This document shows positions 22,359 to 32,319 of a stretch of 64,000 bases of DNA, one piece after another. The stretch covers positions 471,825 through 535,824 of the forward strand of contig KV419398.1 in assembly GCA_001630475.1 (NCBI GenBank), given 5' to 3'. Below the pieces are notes generated by a model, which had not been told where the DNA came from, searched no databases, and was given only the letters and a program-made list of their open reading frames with translations. Each line of letters begins with the position of its first letter. Within the stretch, counting starts at the first letter, position 1. A program made the translations under genes and the position numbers. This DNA comes from Sistotremastrum niveocremeum HHB9708. Taxonomy: Eukaryota > Basidiomycota > Agaricomycetes > Sistotremastrales > Sistotremastraceae.

Positions 22359-23371
22359 CTAAATACGAATTTCAACAATATTGACTCGCCCTGGAACTTG
22401 ATAAAATATCGTTCCATCCCCAAAGCCATCGTAAGGATTCTTTCGGTCTTGAAAAGCCGCGGAAGTCAAAGCACCTTGTGCAGGAGCTTTGGCTGAAGTG
22501 ATGTCTCCTGTGAAAACGCTAAAAGCTTCCTCGTTCTCTCCGGCCTCTAACCTGACTCGCTGCAGGCCATCATCAAGTCCATCATAATAGATCCAAGTGC
22601 GCGTAGCATCCCAGGCAAGGACAGTCACGGTGCCGGTTGGACTGGCACTATAACGCTGCGTATCCTTGAGCACGTTCTGAGGGTTTTGACCATCGGCGAC
22701 TTTGCTGACGACAAGATAATGGGATGGATCGTGCCATGCGATTATAACGCTCGGCGTGCTCGAGTCCTTGACTACTACCTCGGCCGCAGCCCCAATGGGT
22801 GTGCCCGCAAAGGCTGCCTTCGAGGAGATCTTGGTATCACTGACTTTCCACTCACTTCCATCAAAAGTGGTTTGTCGAATGTAATGAGTGGTATCCTGCC
22901 AATATATACGGAGCTGCGTCTTGGCATTCTTGTCCGTATAATTGACAGCAGCCAATGCACTGATCGATGCCAGATCTTTGGTCGGGACGTCTTTGCCTTG
23001 AATCCAATCGTTGCTGTTTCTCGCCTTCTTGTACTCTTGAATGGACGGCACATCCTTGTCGTCGATGTGTATGCAATAAACGCGGATTTCTGGTTCAGTG
23101 CCTTCGGAATTGACGACAGCGGCGAGTGGGGTTCTGGGTCTAGGGGCTTTGAAGCAGGTTTTGCTACTGGGGAACCATATGCCCCTCAAGCCTCGAGCTT
23201 CGCAGACATCGCCATAGACGTCTACATAGTAGACTCGAACGTTGTCAGTCCCTGAAAAAATCAAAGTCAACTCTGCACGCTGAGAGATAGAATGTCAAGC
23301 TCACAGATAGTTGGGGGTCGGTAGGTTACCGAAGCCAACGCTGAAGCGCTAAGCGCTTTGGTAGAGGACAT
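22359..23371 (-). CDS. fungal fucose-specific lectin 2
   Basis: Two exons, 23371-23305 and 23251-22359, give 319 aa. It starts MSSTKALSASALASVTY. After the intron, NVRVYYVDVYGDVCEARG begins the first blade; later blade strands include QLRIYWQDTTHYIRQTT, SVIIAWHDPSHYLVVSK and TRTWIYYDGLDDGLQRVR, ending GRVNIVEIRI. A six-bladed propeller that binds fucosylated glycans is inferred from family PF07938. Such lectins are used by mushrooms in defence or recognition, but the biological target here is not shown. The 53-nt intron carries stops, unlike that of lectin 1. It is most similar to lectin 3. Confidence 0.88.
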
Positions 23372-23749
23372 GATGTTGAAGTCGATGACTGAGACTATTG
23401 CGTAGGCGAGGGCTCTAAGATCGAAATTAGTTGGGTCACGCACAGTGGACGGCTCGTATACGTACTACAGACTTGTCAAGTCGCTTGGTTGAGCGGTAGT
23501 AGGGAAGTTTAGGTCTGCGTCGAAACTCGGTTCAGCCTGAAAATGCCGTATGTGAGGAAATGCTTTTTGATTTCGAACCAAAACATAACGCACTTTACGG
23601 ATATAGCTAGCCGGCGGAAACCAGAAACGAGGAACGGTCCGAAGCAATGTCCGCAAAGTTCAACTGCACGGGGTGTAACGTTAGTCCCGAGAGTTTTAAA
23701 TCAAAAGACTGTCGCGGCTCGAGGTTCCAAAACGCCAAAGCATTGGACC

Positions 23750-24060
23750 CATTCAGATAGCAAAAGGGGCTGATTGAAACGACGAGGGCATGGCCAAGCT
23801 TCCACGCTCGACAGAACCGATTGGCTTGTATCGAAAGAGATCAGTGTAGTGCCTGGGTTGCATACTTGATCAAGTCATCCGATTCCTTCTGCGAAAGAGG
23901 AAACTAGTTTTGGGGTTGCAGCGTGTCCGAATTATTGACGGAACGGCTCTGGAACGCGTCCGGATTCGGGTTCACTTGACCATCGAGGATCAGAATGTGC
24001 AATAGGTCGTTTCATTCAAGCGAAGAAGCTAGATCCGCAGTTGAGACCATGTCCATTCGG
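23750..24060. repeat. array block B, copy 1
   Basis: Shares several anchors with about 28750-29060 in the same order and spacing: AAGCTTCCAC, GAACCGATTGGCT, GGGGTTGCAGCGTGTC and GAGACCATGTCCAT. A third partial copy of the GGGGTTGCAGCGTGTC anchor is at about 26416-26431. The alignment was made by eye. Confidence 0.6.
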
Positions 24061-24114
24061 AGTGCTGGTTTAAAATCGAATTCATGATGAAGCTAAGCGG
24101 CATGTGGAGGGAGT

Positions 24115-24140
24115 CCTGGGAATCCGGTGAATTATCTATT
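24115..24140. repeat. array block A, copy 2
   Basis: CCTGGGAATCCGGTGAATTA, matching copies at about 22058, 28649 and 31039. Confidence 0.6.
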
Positions 24141-24437
24141 CCCCGATCGACGCCGTGTATTCGGATGGGGCGGCGTCTGGGAGTTCAAACGGAGAAGGTT
24201 TCTAGGCTTCATTGTCGATGAAGGATCGTTGCTTGCGATAGAGCGCGATTCGGAGTCGTTCCGTTTGCGGAATGGTTGAACACGCAAGTGTGATTCGACC
24301 CTTACTCCCCAACGGCAGAAGCGACTGTGCAACAGTATAGCCTCCATCAATTACAGATAGAAGTGTGAGAATGGATCGTGGACGTGGGCGGAAAATTTAT
24401 CTCGAAAAGACACAGCGACGCGACGCCGCTGATTCGT

Positions 24438-25849
24438 TCAAACACGAATCTCTACGATACTGACGCGCCCGGGAATCTGATAGAAAATAGTGGCATCTCC
24501 GAAGCCAGTGTGGTTGGAAGTTGGGAAAGCCTTGGAGGTTAAAGCGCCTTGTCCGGGAGCCTTAGCTGTTGTAATACTGCCGGTGAAGACACTGAATGCT
24601 TCCTCTTTTTCACCGGCCTCCAACCTGACCCGTTGCAACCCATCATCAACTCCATCATAGTAGATCCAGGTGCGCTCGGCGTTCCAGGCAAGGACAGTCA
24701 CAGTGCCAGTAGGGCTGGCGCTATAGAGCTGCGTGTCCTTGAACTGAGATTGAGGATTTTGGCCATCGCAAACTTTGACGGCGACAAGATGATGGGATGG
24801 ATTGTGCCACGAAATTATGACACAGGGTGTACTGTAGAATTTCGACCACTTAGGATGGTCCCTGTCCCCTCGGGTGTCCCTATCCTGTAATAAATTTTCC
24901 CTGTCCCCTGTCCCTGGCAGCTTGTCCCAAAAAAAATTCTAGTGTCCCCTTGGAATTTTTGGGCAGAAAAAGCCAAAAATATTGTAAAAATCGAATTAAA
25001 TGTTTGATTTCTTGTTTGCCCATGTCTGAGGCTCTAAAAGAGTGTGTATGGTGTTGAAATGACCAGAATGAAGTGCATATTGAATATATATATTATTTTA
25101 TGCTTCTCTCATCCTGAGGTCCCATCCGATGTCCCCATGTCCCCACCTGTCCCGCCTTCGCGCCACAGTGTTGTTTTTTGGTCCCTGTCCCCTACCCCAT
25201 CCCAAGTGGTCGGAATCTTACAGTAGTCGAGTTCTTGACTCTCACTTCCGCAGCAGCACCAATGGGTGTGCCATGAAATGCTGGCTTCAACGAGATCTTG
25301 GTGTCACTGACTTTCCAAGTGCTTCCATCATCGGAGGTGGTTTGTCGGATGTGATGTGTGGTATCCTGCCAATAGATGCGAAACTGGGTTTTCTTATTCT
25401 TGTCTATATAGTTGACGGCGGCTAAGGCGCTGAGTGATGAAAGATCTTTCGTTGGTATATCGGTGCCCTGCTTCCACACGGTACTAGCACCGTCCTTCGC
25501 CTTGGTGAATTGCTGGATCGAAGGTACATCTTTGTCGTCGATGTGTATGCAGTACACACGGATTTCTGGATTACTGCCATCGGAAGTGATGATCGCGGCC
25601 AGCGGGGTTCTTGTCCTGGGAGCTTTGAAGCACGTGTTGCTACCTGGGTACCAGTAACCACGCACTCCGCGGACCTCGCAAACGTTTCCGTACACGTCTA
25701 CATAGTAGACACGAACGTGATCAGTCGCTGATGACCACCTTGGTTAACTCTACACCTCGCACGTAAGACAGAAAGTCAGGCTTACTGCTCATAGGTCTGC
25801 AAGTTACTGAAGCCAATGCTGACGCGCTGAGCGCTTTGGTGGAAGACAT
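24438..25849 (-). pseudogene. fungal fucose-specific lectin 3, split by a MITE
   Basis: Exon 1 (25849-25786) starts MSSTKALSASALASVT. After a 48-nt intron the propeller begins at DHVRVYYVDVYGNVCEVRG, followed by QFRIYWQDTTHHIRQTT. The frame is then interrupted by the 392-bp element at 24832-25223. Past the element the lectin resumes with IISWHNPSHHLVAVK and RTWIYYDGVDDGLQRVR and ends SIVEIRV. It is a close relative of lectin 2. Outside the element I see no other disruption, so the insertion looks recent. Whether any transcript yields a product is open. Confidence 0.82.
24832..25223. mobile_element. 392-bp MITE (TA target, 27-bp inverted repeats)
   Basis: A non-coding element inside lectin gene 3, flanked by TA on both sides (24830-24831 and 25224-25225). 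The terminal inverted repeats start CTGTAGAATTTCGACCACTT (left) and CTGTAAGATTCCGACCACTT (right, reverse complement); 23 of 27 positions match. A TA duplication suggests mobilisation by a Tc1/mariner-like transposase supplied elsewhere. The interior is AT-rich in the middle and has many TGTCCC units near both ends, all on the same strand. No coding frame of note. Confidence 0.85.
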
Positions 25850-26944
25850 GCGAATAGAGTCGAAAGTAAGACAATTGTGGAGTGATGCGTAAAAGCCTGT
25901 TTTGGTAACGAAGTCAATGAGAAACAAGTTGAACAACTTGTCAATGGACTGCGTACTGGGGACGTGTCTTGCTGGGATGACTTGGGACAATCGCGTCAGG
26001 ACTCGGTTCACTTTGAGTGGAATGTTGTTGGTTTGATGGTATGTCGCAGGAGCATAACGTCACGTACTCCGGGACTAAAACTCCGGTAGAAAAATGAAAG
26101 GAACTGTCGACAGAGAACCAAGATCTGGCAGGGGAAGTTGACCGAATTGGGTACTGCTGGTCTCAGGAGCATGATTGCACTAGGATACTGGGACGGCCCG
26201 ATTACCAAAAATGCCAATCCTTCACCAGTGCCTCGGGCCCATACAAAGTGCAAGCAGAGGCCATGGATGTCGACGTATAGCAAGGTGTCCAAGCAAACGA
26301 ACCGTTTAGCTGGCCAGGTACAAGATCTGAACGATTGAGGCCGCTTTGACGCTCTCGCTCTTCTATACCATTGAATTTGTTATCCAGTTGATTATGCAAA
26401 AAGGGAAAGCAGATTTGGGGTTGCAGCGTGTCTGACTTCCTAGGTGACCGGCAATGAGACTGGTCCGAAGGCCAGCCTATTCAAGTCGACAGCGTAGATG
26501 CAGACTGTGAGATCACTCGATTGCCTCCAAGGACGTATTCTGGATTCATGATCGTCACCATTTCCCATCAGAAAGCTAGTTTAGAAACGAAATTGCGCAC
26601 TGTATAGTATAATAATCGGGTCATCCATACGCTCAACTTCACCTCAATCCTTCGCTGCTCATTGAGAACGTTGCGCTCTCCATGACAAAATGGGACCAAT
26701 ATGAACGCGATCAAGGCTCAGAGGCCATGGCCAGGCAATTGCAGGCCAATACTGTAGTATGCGCTCGGCGGGAAGAAAGAGGTCATTCGGATTTGTCAGC
26801 AAGACATCGTGATATCTTTTTTGATGAATTCGAAAACGTAGTAAACCCCAGCAACATACTACTGTACATAGATTGCAAGTAAACTGTACAACAAACTGTG
26901 CTCTCGAAAGTCACCTTGACTACGAAAGGATCCGAAAATCTGGG
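25850..26944. other. lectin 3-4 intergenic region
   Basis: 1.1 kb. It carries the GGGGTTGCAGCGTGTC anchor at about 26416-26431, a relic of block B. Short open frames show no domain. It holds the lectin 3 promoter and the lectin 4 3' flank. Confidence 0.4.
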
Positions 26945-27979
26945 CTATGTAGTAGAGTATTCCAGCCGCATCTCGACAATATTGATCTCTCCAGGAGGTT
27001 GATAGAAAATGCTAGCGGGAGCATTTCCACTGCTATCAGCAGGGACAGCTGCGCCTGCAAGGCTACCTTCGTCAGCAGCCTTGACAGTCGTGATGTTCCC
27101 GGTGAAGACGCTGGATGTCTTCTCGGGACTTTTATAGAGCCTGAGGCGATGTAGACCGTCCGTGAATCCTTCGTAGAAAACCCAAATCTTGCCGAATGAC
27201 CACGCAACGAGAGCAACAGAGCCTGTAGGGCTCATGTCGTATTTCTCAGTCGTAGGGATTAAGAAGAGGATCTGCGCCGGATCTGTCTCGATCCGCGCGA
27301 CGACGAGAGTACGGTCTGAGTGACGATAAGCGAGCACGGAGGTCAATGAGTCGCGCAAGCCAGAGACGGCAGCAGCAGCGATTGGAGTGCCGCGCCAGGC
27401 AGGTTTCTCGGAGATCTTCTCCTTCTCCACTGCCCAATCCGACCCATCGGAGGTATTGCAAATGGTCTGCCGAATATTGTGTGTGGTGTCCTGCCAGAAT
27501 ACGCGGACGTGAGTGTCCTTGTATTCGATGGCAGCTATGCTCGACAAAGTCAAGAGGTTCTCAGACGGAATGTCTTTCTCGCTCTCTTCCCAAGAGTCGG
27601 TGTTCTTCGTTTTAATGAACCGCCTAATGGAAGGGGTATTGGTGTCGCTGATTGCGATACAGAAGATGTGGATCTCGGGATTGGCAGAAGGGCGACGTGA
27701 AGTTTTCGAGTAGTCGGGATAGACGACTGCAGCGAGTGGAGTATTGAAGCGCGGTGCTTTGAAGCATTGCTGGCTACCCGCGATCCATTCTCCCTTATAG
27801 GATTTCACTTGACAGACCCATCCATACACGTCGATGTAGTACACCCAGATGTTATCGCGCTCTGTGAGAAGGTAATTAGGCATTTCATCCGTGAAATTTT
27901 GGAATCGATACTGACTGTTGTCATCCCGCCAATATACTGAGGCGAGGGCCGAACCGCAGAGGGCTTTCGTGGAAGCCAT
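26945..27979 (-). CDS. fungal fucose-specific lectin 4
   Basis: Two exons, 27979-27916 and 27861-26945, give 326 aa. It starts MASTKALCGSALASVYW. Blade strands include NIWVYYIDVYGWVCQVK, HVRVFWQDTTHNIRQT and KIWVFYEGFTDGLHRLR, ending NIVEMRLEYSTT. The 54-nt intron (27862-27915, GTCAGT..CACAG) is a multiple of three without a stop, as in lectin 1, so an unspliced message would add 18 residues. The gene pairs with lectin 5, sharing the C-terminal EMRLEYS and the MSPTGSVALVAWS strand. Cytoplasmic fucose-binding propeller inferred from the family. Confidence 0.88.
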   Translation of the reverse strand: MASTKALCGSALASVYWRDDNSQYRFQNFTDEMPNYLLTERDNIWVYYIDVYGWVCQVKSYKGEWIAGSQQCFKAPRFNTPLAAVVYPDYSKTSRRPSANPEIHIFCIAISDTNTPSIRRFIKTKNTDSWEESEKDIPSENLLTLSSIAAIEYKDTHVRVFWQDTTHNIRQTICNTSDGSDWAVEKEKISEKPAWRGTPIAAAAVSGLRDSLTSVLAYRHSDRTLVVARIETDPAQILFLIPTTEKYDMSPTGSVALVAWSFGKIWVFYEGFTDGLHRLRLYKSPEKTSSVFTGNITTVKAADEGSLAGAAVPADSSGNAPASIFYQPPGEINIVEMRLEYSTT

Positions 27980-28118
27980 AGTCTCTGGTCACGTAGGAGA
28001 TGGGTACTTGGAGGCAAGTAAGCAGGCCGCTCGTCGAGAAAGGCACATCAATATTTGCATTAGGGTTTGAATATGCAAGAGTCGTTTTCTTGGATGTCGT
28101 ATAGGGCGGGGAGATGCA

Positions 28119-28138
28119 CGTGTGTGTGTGTGTGTGTA
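28119..28138. repeat. (GT)n microsatellite
   Basis: An alternating GT run of about 20 bp in the lectin 4 upstream region. Confidence 0.85.
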
Positions 28139-28229
28139 TAACCGCTATGTTGTCCTTCAAGAGAACAGCGGGTTGGGAGATGCACCGGCAAAAGTGCAAA
28201 CTCACATCCATGTGCTCAAAAGTCAACGA

Positions 28230-28470
28230 GACAATTCGGCCCGAGATCTATTGCTTTGAGGTTCCTGAGATCCCACAAGACGCGAAGCAGATACCAGTGA
28301 GGGTTGAACATGAGGCTGCTCTTCGATCTACACAGTTGAGAAATGCACGGAGGTGCGCGTTTGCCGAGCGCTTTGGACCAAAGACCGCTTTACTTGAGAA
28401 GTTACTGATCGAACAGTTTGCAAGCTTCGAGGGAAGAAGGCCGAGTTATGTCGTAAATCAATACGATCGA
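28230..28470. repeat. array block C, copy 1
   Basis: Recurs in diverged form at about 30640-30870. Shared anchors include GAACA(T/C)GAGGCTG, AAAGACCGCTT and AGTTATGTCGTAAA. Copy 1 lies in an open frame (EHEAALR, RRCAFAERFG), copy 2 does not stay open, so coding status is doubtful. Confidence 0.55.
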
Positions 28471-28648
28471 TGAATGTGATCGCGCGATATGGTCTTGCTG
28501 GTAGTCGAGTTCCATGTTATATTCCTTGAGAGCGGATCGAAGGCGGATTGGAGGTCAAGGCTACGAGGGATCCGGTCTCTGAATATCATTCAGTTGCACT
28601 CTTTGTTCGAGCCTCGTGTAGCGATCTAATGAAGATGAGGGCACGATA

Positions 28649-28680
28649 TCCTGAGAAACCGGTGAATTATCAATTCGCCG
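28649..28680. repeat. array block A, copy 3
   Basis: CCTGAGAAACCGGTGAATTA followed by TCAATTCGCCGG. On the minus strand it reads GTAAGT.. TTTCTCAG from about 28695 to 28651, which looks like a 45-nt intron. Confidence 0.55.
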
Positions 28681-28749
28681 GGCAAATCAATACTTACGGA
28701 GAGCTCATCCGATTCGCGAGTGGATTGTTCGGCGATGCATTGGGCCCCC

Positions 28750-29060
28750 TCAAACCGCAAAAGGGACATAATGAAAGCATGGGTGGGCATAGCTAAGCTT
28801 CCACCTGGATAGAACCGATTGGCTCGTATTGACAAAGTCATCTTAGTGCGTTTTGTGAATAGCCGATCAAGCCAACCAATTGTTGTTGCCAAAATGAATG
28901 TCAGTTTCGGGGTTGCAGCGTGTCTGGGTTCTTGGATGAATGGGTCTGAATCGCCTCCGCGTTCGAGATCACTGGACTATCGACGGCCGAGACTGAGCGG
29001 TGATTCAGACTCTCTGTGCAGAAAAGCTAGATCCACAATTGAGACCATGTCCATCGAAAA
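28750..29060. repeat. array block B, copy 2
   Basis: Matches about 23750-24060 with the same order and spacing of short anchors (see copy 1). Confidence 0.6.
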
Positions 29061-29224
29061 AGCTTGTTGTAGAATGAACTCGCCTGGATAGTAATAATAG
29101 GTGGCCCAGTACATCGCCCTTACATGTATGTGCGCATCCGCCCTCGGTACGAGTGAAATCGAGGTGTAAGAAAATCAGCCATTGCTTCGGTGGTCGTTAG
29201 GAGAGATCAAGCGGAAAGTCGCTC

Positions 29225-29247
29225 TAGGTAGGTAGGTAGGTAGGTAA
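29225..29247. repeat. (TAGG)n tetranucleotide repeat
   Basis: About five tandem TAGG units upstream of the 3' end of lectin 5. Confidence 0.85.
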
Positions 29248-29432
29248 CCTCGCTCGAGGGGTCAGTCAGGTTGCGAGGCGATTGGATTTGTCAGCAAAAA
29301 ATCACAGCTGATGTTACTCCATTACAAAGTAGTACTGGAATTTGTAACTGAGATACGCAGAAGTCTCGACAAGACATACATAAGACAAATCGTCCCCTCC
29401 AACATCATCACCGAAATATCTGGAGAATTGAG

Positions 29433-30457
29433 CTACGGAGAGTATTCGAGGCGCATCTCGACAATATTGATCTGTCCAGGAAGTTGATAGAAAATGCTCG
29501 CAGGAGCATGTCCAACATCATCGACTGGAATAGCTGCGCCTGCGAGGCTGCCTTCGTCGGCAGCCTTCGCCGTCGTGACGCTCCCGGTGAAGTAACTTGT
29601 AGGCTTCTCGGCCGCTCCCTTTTTATACAGGTTGAGGCGTTGAAGACCATCCGTAAATCCTTCATAGAAAACCGACACATGGCCCAATGACCACGCAACG
29701 AGAGCGACAGAGCCTGTAGGGCTCATGTCGAATTTTTGAGTTGTAGCGAGTAGGGCATTGGTGTCCACCGGGTCGGTATCAACTCGGACGAGCACGAGAA
29801 TGCGATCGGAGGAACGCCATGCGAGTATTGAACTCAAGGACTGGTGCAATCCGATGACAGCGGCAGCTGCGATTGGAGTGCCACGCCAGGCGGGATTCTG
29901 GGAGACCTTCTCCTGATCTACTGCCCAATCCGTTCCGTCGGAAGTGTTGCAGGTGGTCTGTCGGATATGATGCTTGGTGTCCTGCCAAAAGACACGGATG
30001 TGTTTGCCCTTGTATTGGGTGGCACCTAGGTTGGACAAAGTCAAGAGATTTTCCGACGGGATGTCTTTGGGACTTTTCTCCCAAAGATCGGAATGCGCCC
30101 ATTTGATGTACCGCTGGATAGAGGGCTTGTTGGTGTCGTCGATGGCTATACAAAAGATATGTATCTCCGGGTTTGGAGAGGGATAACCGGTAGAGTCGGG
30201 ATATGCGATAGCAGCAAGTGGAGTGTTGAATCGTGGTGCTTTGAAACATTGGCGGCTCCCACCATCCCATTTCCCGTCATAGGACTGCACCTGACACACA
30301 TATCCATACACATCGATGTAGTATATCCAGATACAATCATGCTCTATAGAAATATCATTATGAGGTCTTTCAGCCTGAGATCGCAGTACTCACTGGATTT
30401 GTCCTTCCAGTACACTGAGGCGAGTGCGGAACCGGTGAGGGCTTTAGTGGAAGCCAT
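29433..30457 (-). CDS. fungal fucose-specific lectin 5
   Basis: Two exons, 30457-30394 and 30343-29433, give 324 aa. It starts MASTKALTGSALASVYW. Blade strands include CIWIYYIDVYGYVCQVQ, HIRVFWQDTKHHIRQTT, LAWRSSDRILVLVRV and HVSVFYEGFTDGLQRLN, ending NIVEMRLEYSP. Exon 2 (911 nt) equals lectin 1's in length, and exon 1 (64 nt) equals those of lectins 3 and 4. Its 50-nt intron contains a stop, so retention would truncate the product. Closest relative is lectin 4. Family PF07938, a fucose-binding six-bladed propeller. Confidence 0.88.
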
Positions 30458-30639
30458 GGGCTCTGGTCGATTACGGGGAGTGGTGCTTGACAAGGAAGCA
30501 GGCTGCTCTGGTGAGAAATGTATAACAATGTTGCATCAGGGCTTCATAGAGCCATGGTCTCATGAGATTTCGCATACAGCAAAATCGAATGTTTACTTAC
30601 AAGCCAGGACACCCTGCCGCTCGCCAATTCTATTTTCGC

Positions 30640-30870
30640 CGGGTTCCTGAGACACCAGATGACGCGAGATAATTCGGAGTAAAGATCGAACACGAGGCTG
30701 ATGTTCGATTTGCGGGTTCAAAGAATACGGAGGTATGCTTTCGCCGAGTACTTTCGACAAAAGACCGCTTCACTCGAGGAATCGAGGGAAGACAAATGGC
30801 TGCAACAGATATTGCGATCTTCGGTAGAAGAAGATCTAGTTATGTCGTAAAGCATTACGAGTGAGAGATG
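30640..30870. repeat. array block C, copy 2
   Basis: Diverged copy of about 28230-28470, with stops in the corresponding frame. Confidence 0.5.
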
Positions 30871-31038
30871 CGTTCGCTGCATGTGATCTTCTCTATTCTT
30901 CGAACCTCAAACCCTTGTCCATTCGTCGAAGAGGGTCCATTGTTCAAGGTTACCAGAGATTCGGTTGTTGAGAAACGTTCGGTTGCTTTTTGAGTTTGAT
31001 CCTCGTGTAATGAACCAATGAAAAGAAAGGGGTGAAAT

Positions 31039-31070
31039 CCTGGGAACCCGGTGAATTATTAATTTGCCGG
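31039..31070. repeat. array block A, copy 4
   Basis: CCTGGGAACCCGGTGAATTA followed by TTAATTTGCCGG. The minus strand reads GTAAGT..TTCCCAG, again intron-like. Confidence 0.55.
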
Positions 31071-32319
31071 GCAACAAGGTACTTACCGGCAGACTATCTG
31101 CTCCATGGATGAACGGACTGTGGCAGACCCGGACTGACAGAACACCGACGACCCTCTGCTGAGCTGTGATGTGGCATATAGGCGATGATCGTCCCAGAGA
31201 TCATGACGTCGACCCTCCGGACCTCCTGGAAGCCGCCAAATGAGTCCGCTGATACTTCAGAGGTGCTGAAAGTTCGGATGTTCCCTCAACTTCAAAACCT
31301 CCAACCTTCATCTTAATGACTTTTCTTTCTGAGTCCGCCTATAACCCGCATGTAAGTTGCAGTTCATTGCTGGGATTCTCGGGATACACGTACGCATTTT
31401 TGCAGAGCGGGACAGCGCTGCACTGATTAAACCATGAAACGGTCGATATGACTAAGGTGCATCTGCATCCTTAGTCGATTTTGCTAGAGCGACAATGAGC
31501 CCCTCTCCAGGCAAGATCCCTTCGCAAGATAAGGTACACTGAGACAACCATGATCAGAAAAAGGGCATAGAAATAGAATGATCCGATCTTTTCATACCCT
31601 TTAGGTGATAGCCACTAGTATCCTTCCTGACATAGCGAGAGAACGCGCTGGTGATTATGTGTCTGCAGCTTGGCCCATCCAATACGTCGATAGGTGGAAA
31701 GATTTCCTCCTACTCAACATGCTCAACGAGGCACATTCTCATGCAATATGGAATGACTGACCTACAACAAAGCCTGTGTGTTCACTGAGGCTAGAAAGTC
31801 GTTCTCGATGGCCCTGGAACACAATGGTGGCCTAACTATCTCGCCATGGAAATAGCCCAAGTTGGTTCGGATTTCAGGAATTTTTCTTTAAGATAGCTGC
31901 CAATTTCTGCGACTTCGTGATGGAGGAATAGCTGGGACTACCAAGGCTTTGGAGCGTATTGAGTGACGCAGTGGTGATGGTGGTGTTTAGAGCGCGGAGT
32001 TCACCTGGATTTGAGCCTCCAGTTCTTGCTCGCCACCATCATGATCATCCAGTACAGGGCCTAATGTCCTCCCGCTTTGTCTGATTCATTCTGCGTTATT
32101 TTTCAATTATTTTGACCTGCTGCTGAGCCCCTGACCTTGTTCTCCAGGCTCTGGGACCCACAAGTCACTTGAAATTAATCTGGGACGAAGACGACTGCAA
32201 CCGCAGTGCCCTATCGCACGCGTCTCACAACCCCTTAAGGTGAGCTGAGCGTCGATCGCTATTCTATGACTTTGTGACTCTGGATTTCTATATCTTAGTC
32301 GTGGAGTTTAACCAAGAAG

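Larger units (their letters stand above)
23372..24437. other. lectin 2-3 intergenic region with duplicated blocks
   Basis: 1.07 kb. It contains a segment (about 23750-24060) homologous to about 28750-29060 and block A copy 2 (24115-24140). No intact gene is visible. Confidence 0.5.
27980..29432. other. lectin 4-5 intergenic region with duplicated blocks
   Basis: 1.45 kb. It contains a (GT)n tract, a segment (about 28230-28470) repeated near 30640-30870, block A copy 3, block B copy 2 and a TAGG tetranucleotide tract. A plus-strand frame at 28114-28473 has no recognised domain, and its duplicate near 30.6 kb is broken by stops. Confidence 0.5.
30458..32319. other. lectin 5 to F-box intergenic region
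   Basis: 1.86 kb. It carries block C copy 2 (about 30640-30870) and block A copy 4 (31039-31070). From about 31.1 to 32.3 kb I see no gene, repeat or RNA; the last part is the leader of the disrupted F-box gene. Confidence 0.45.

Noticed and set aside
28119-28138. GT run as a regulatory element
   Set aside because: An ordinary microsatellite; no evidence of function.
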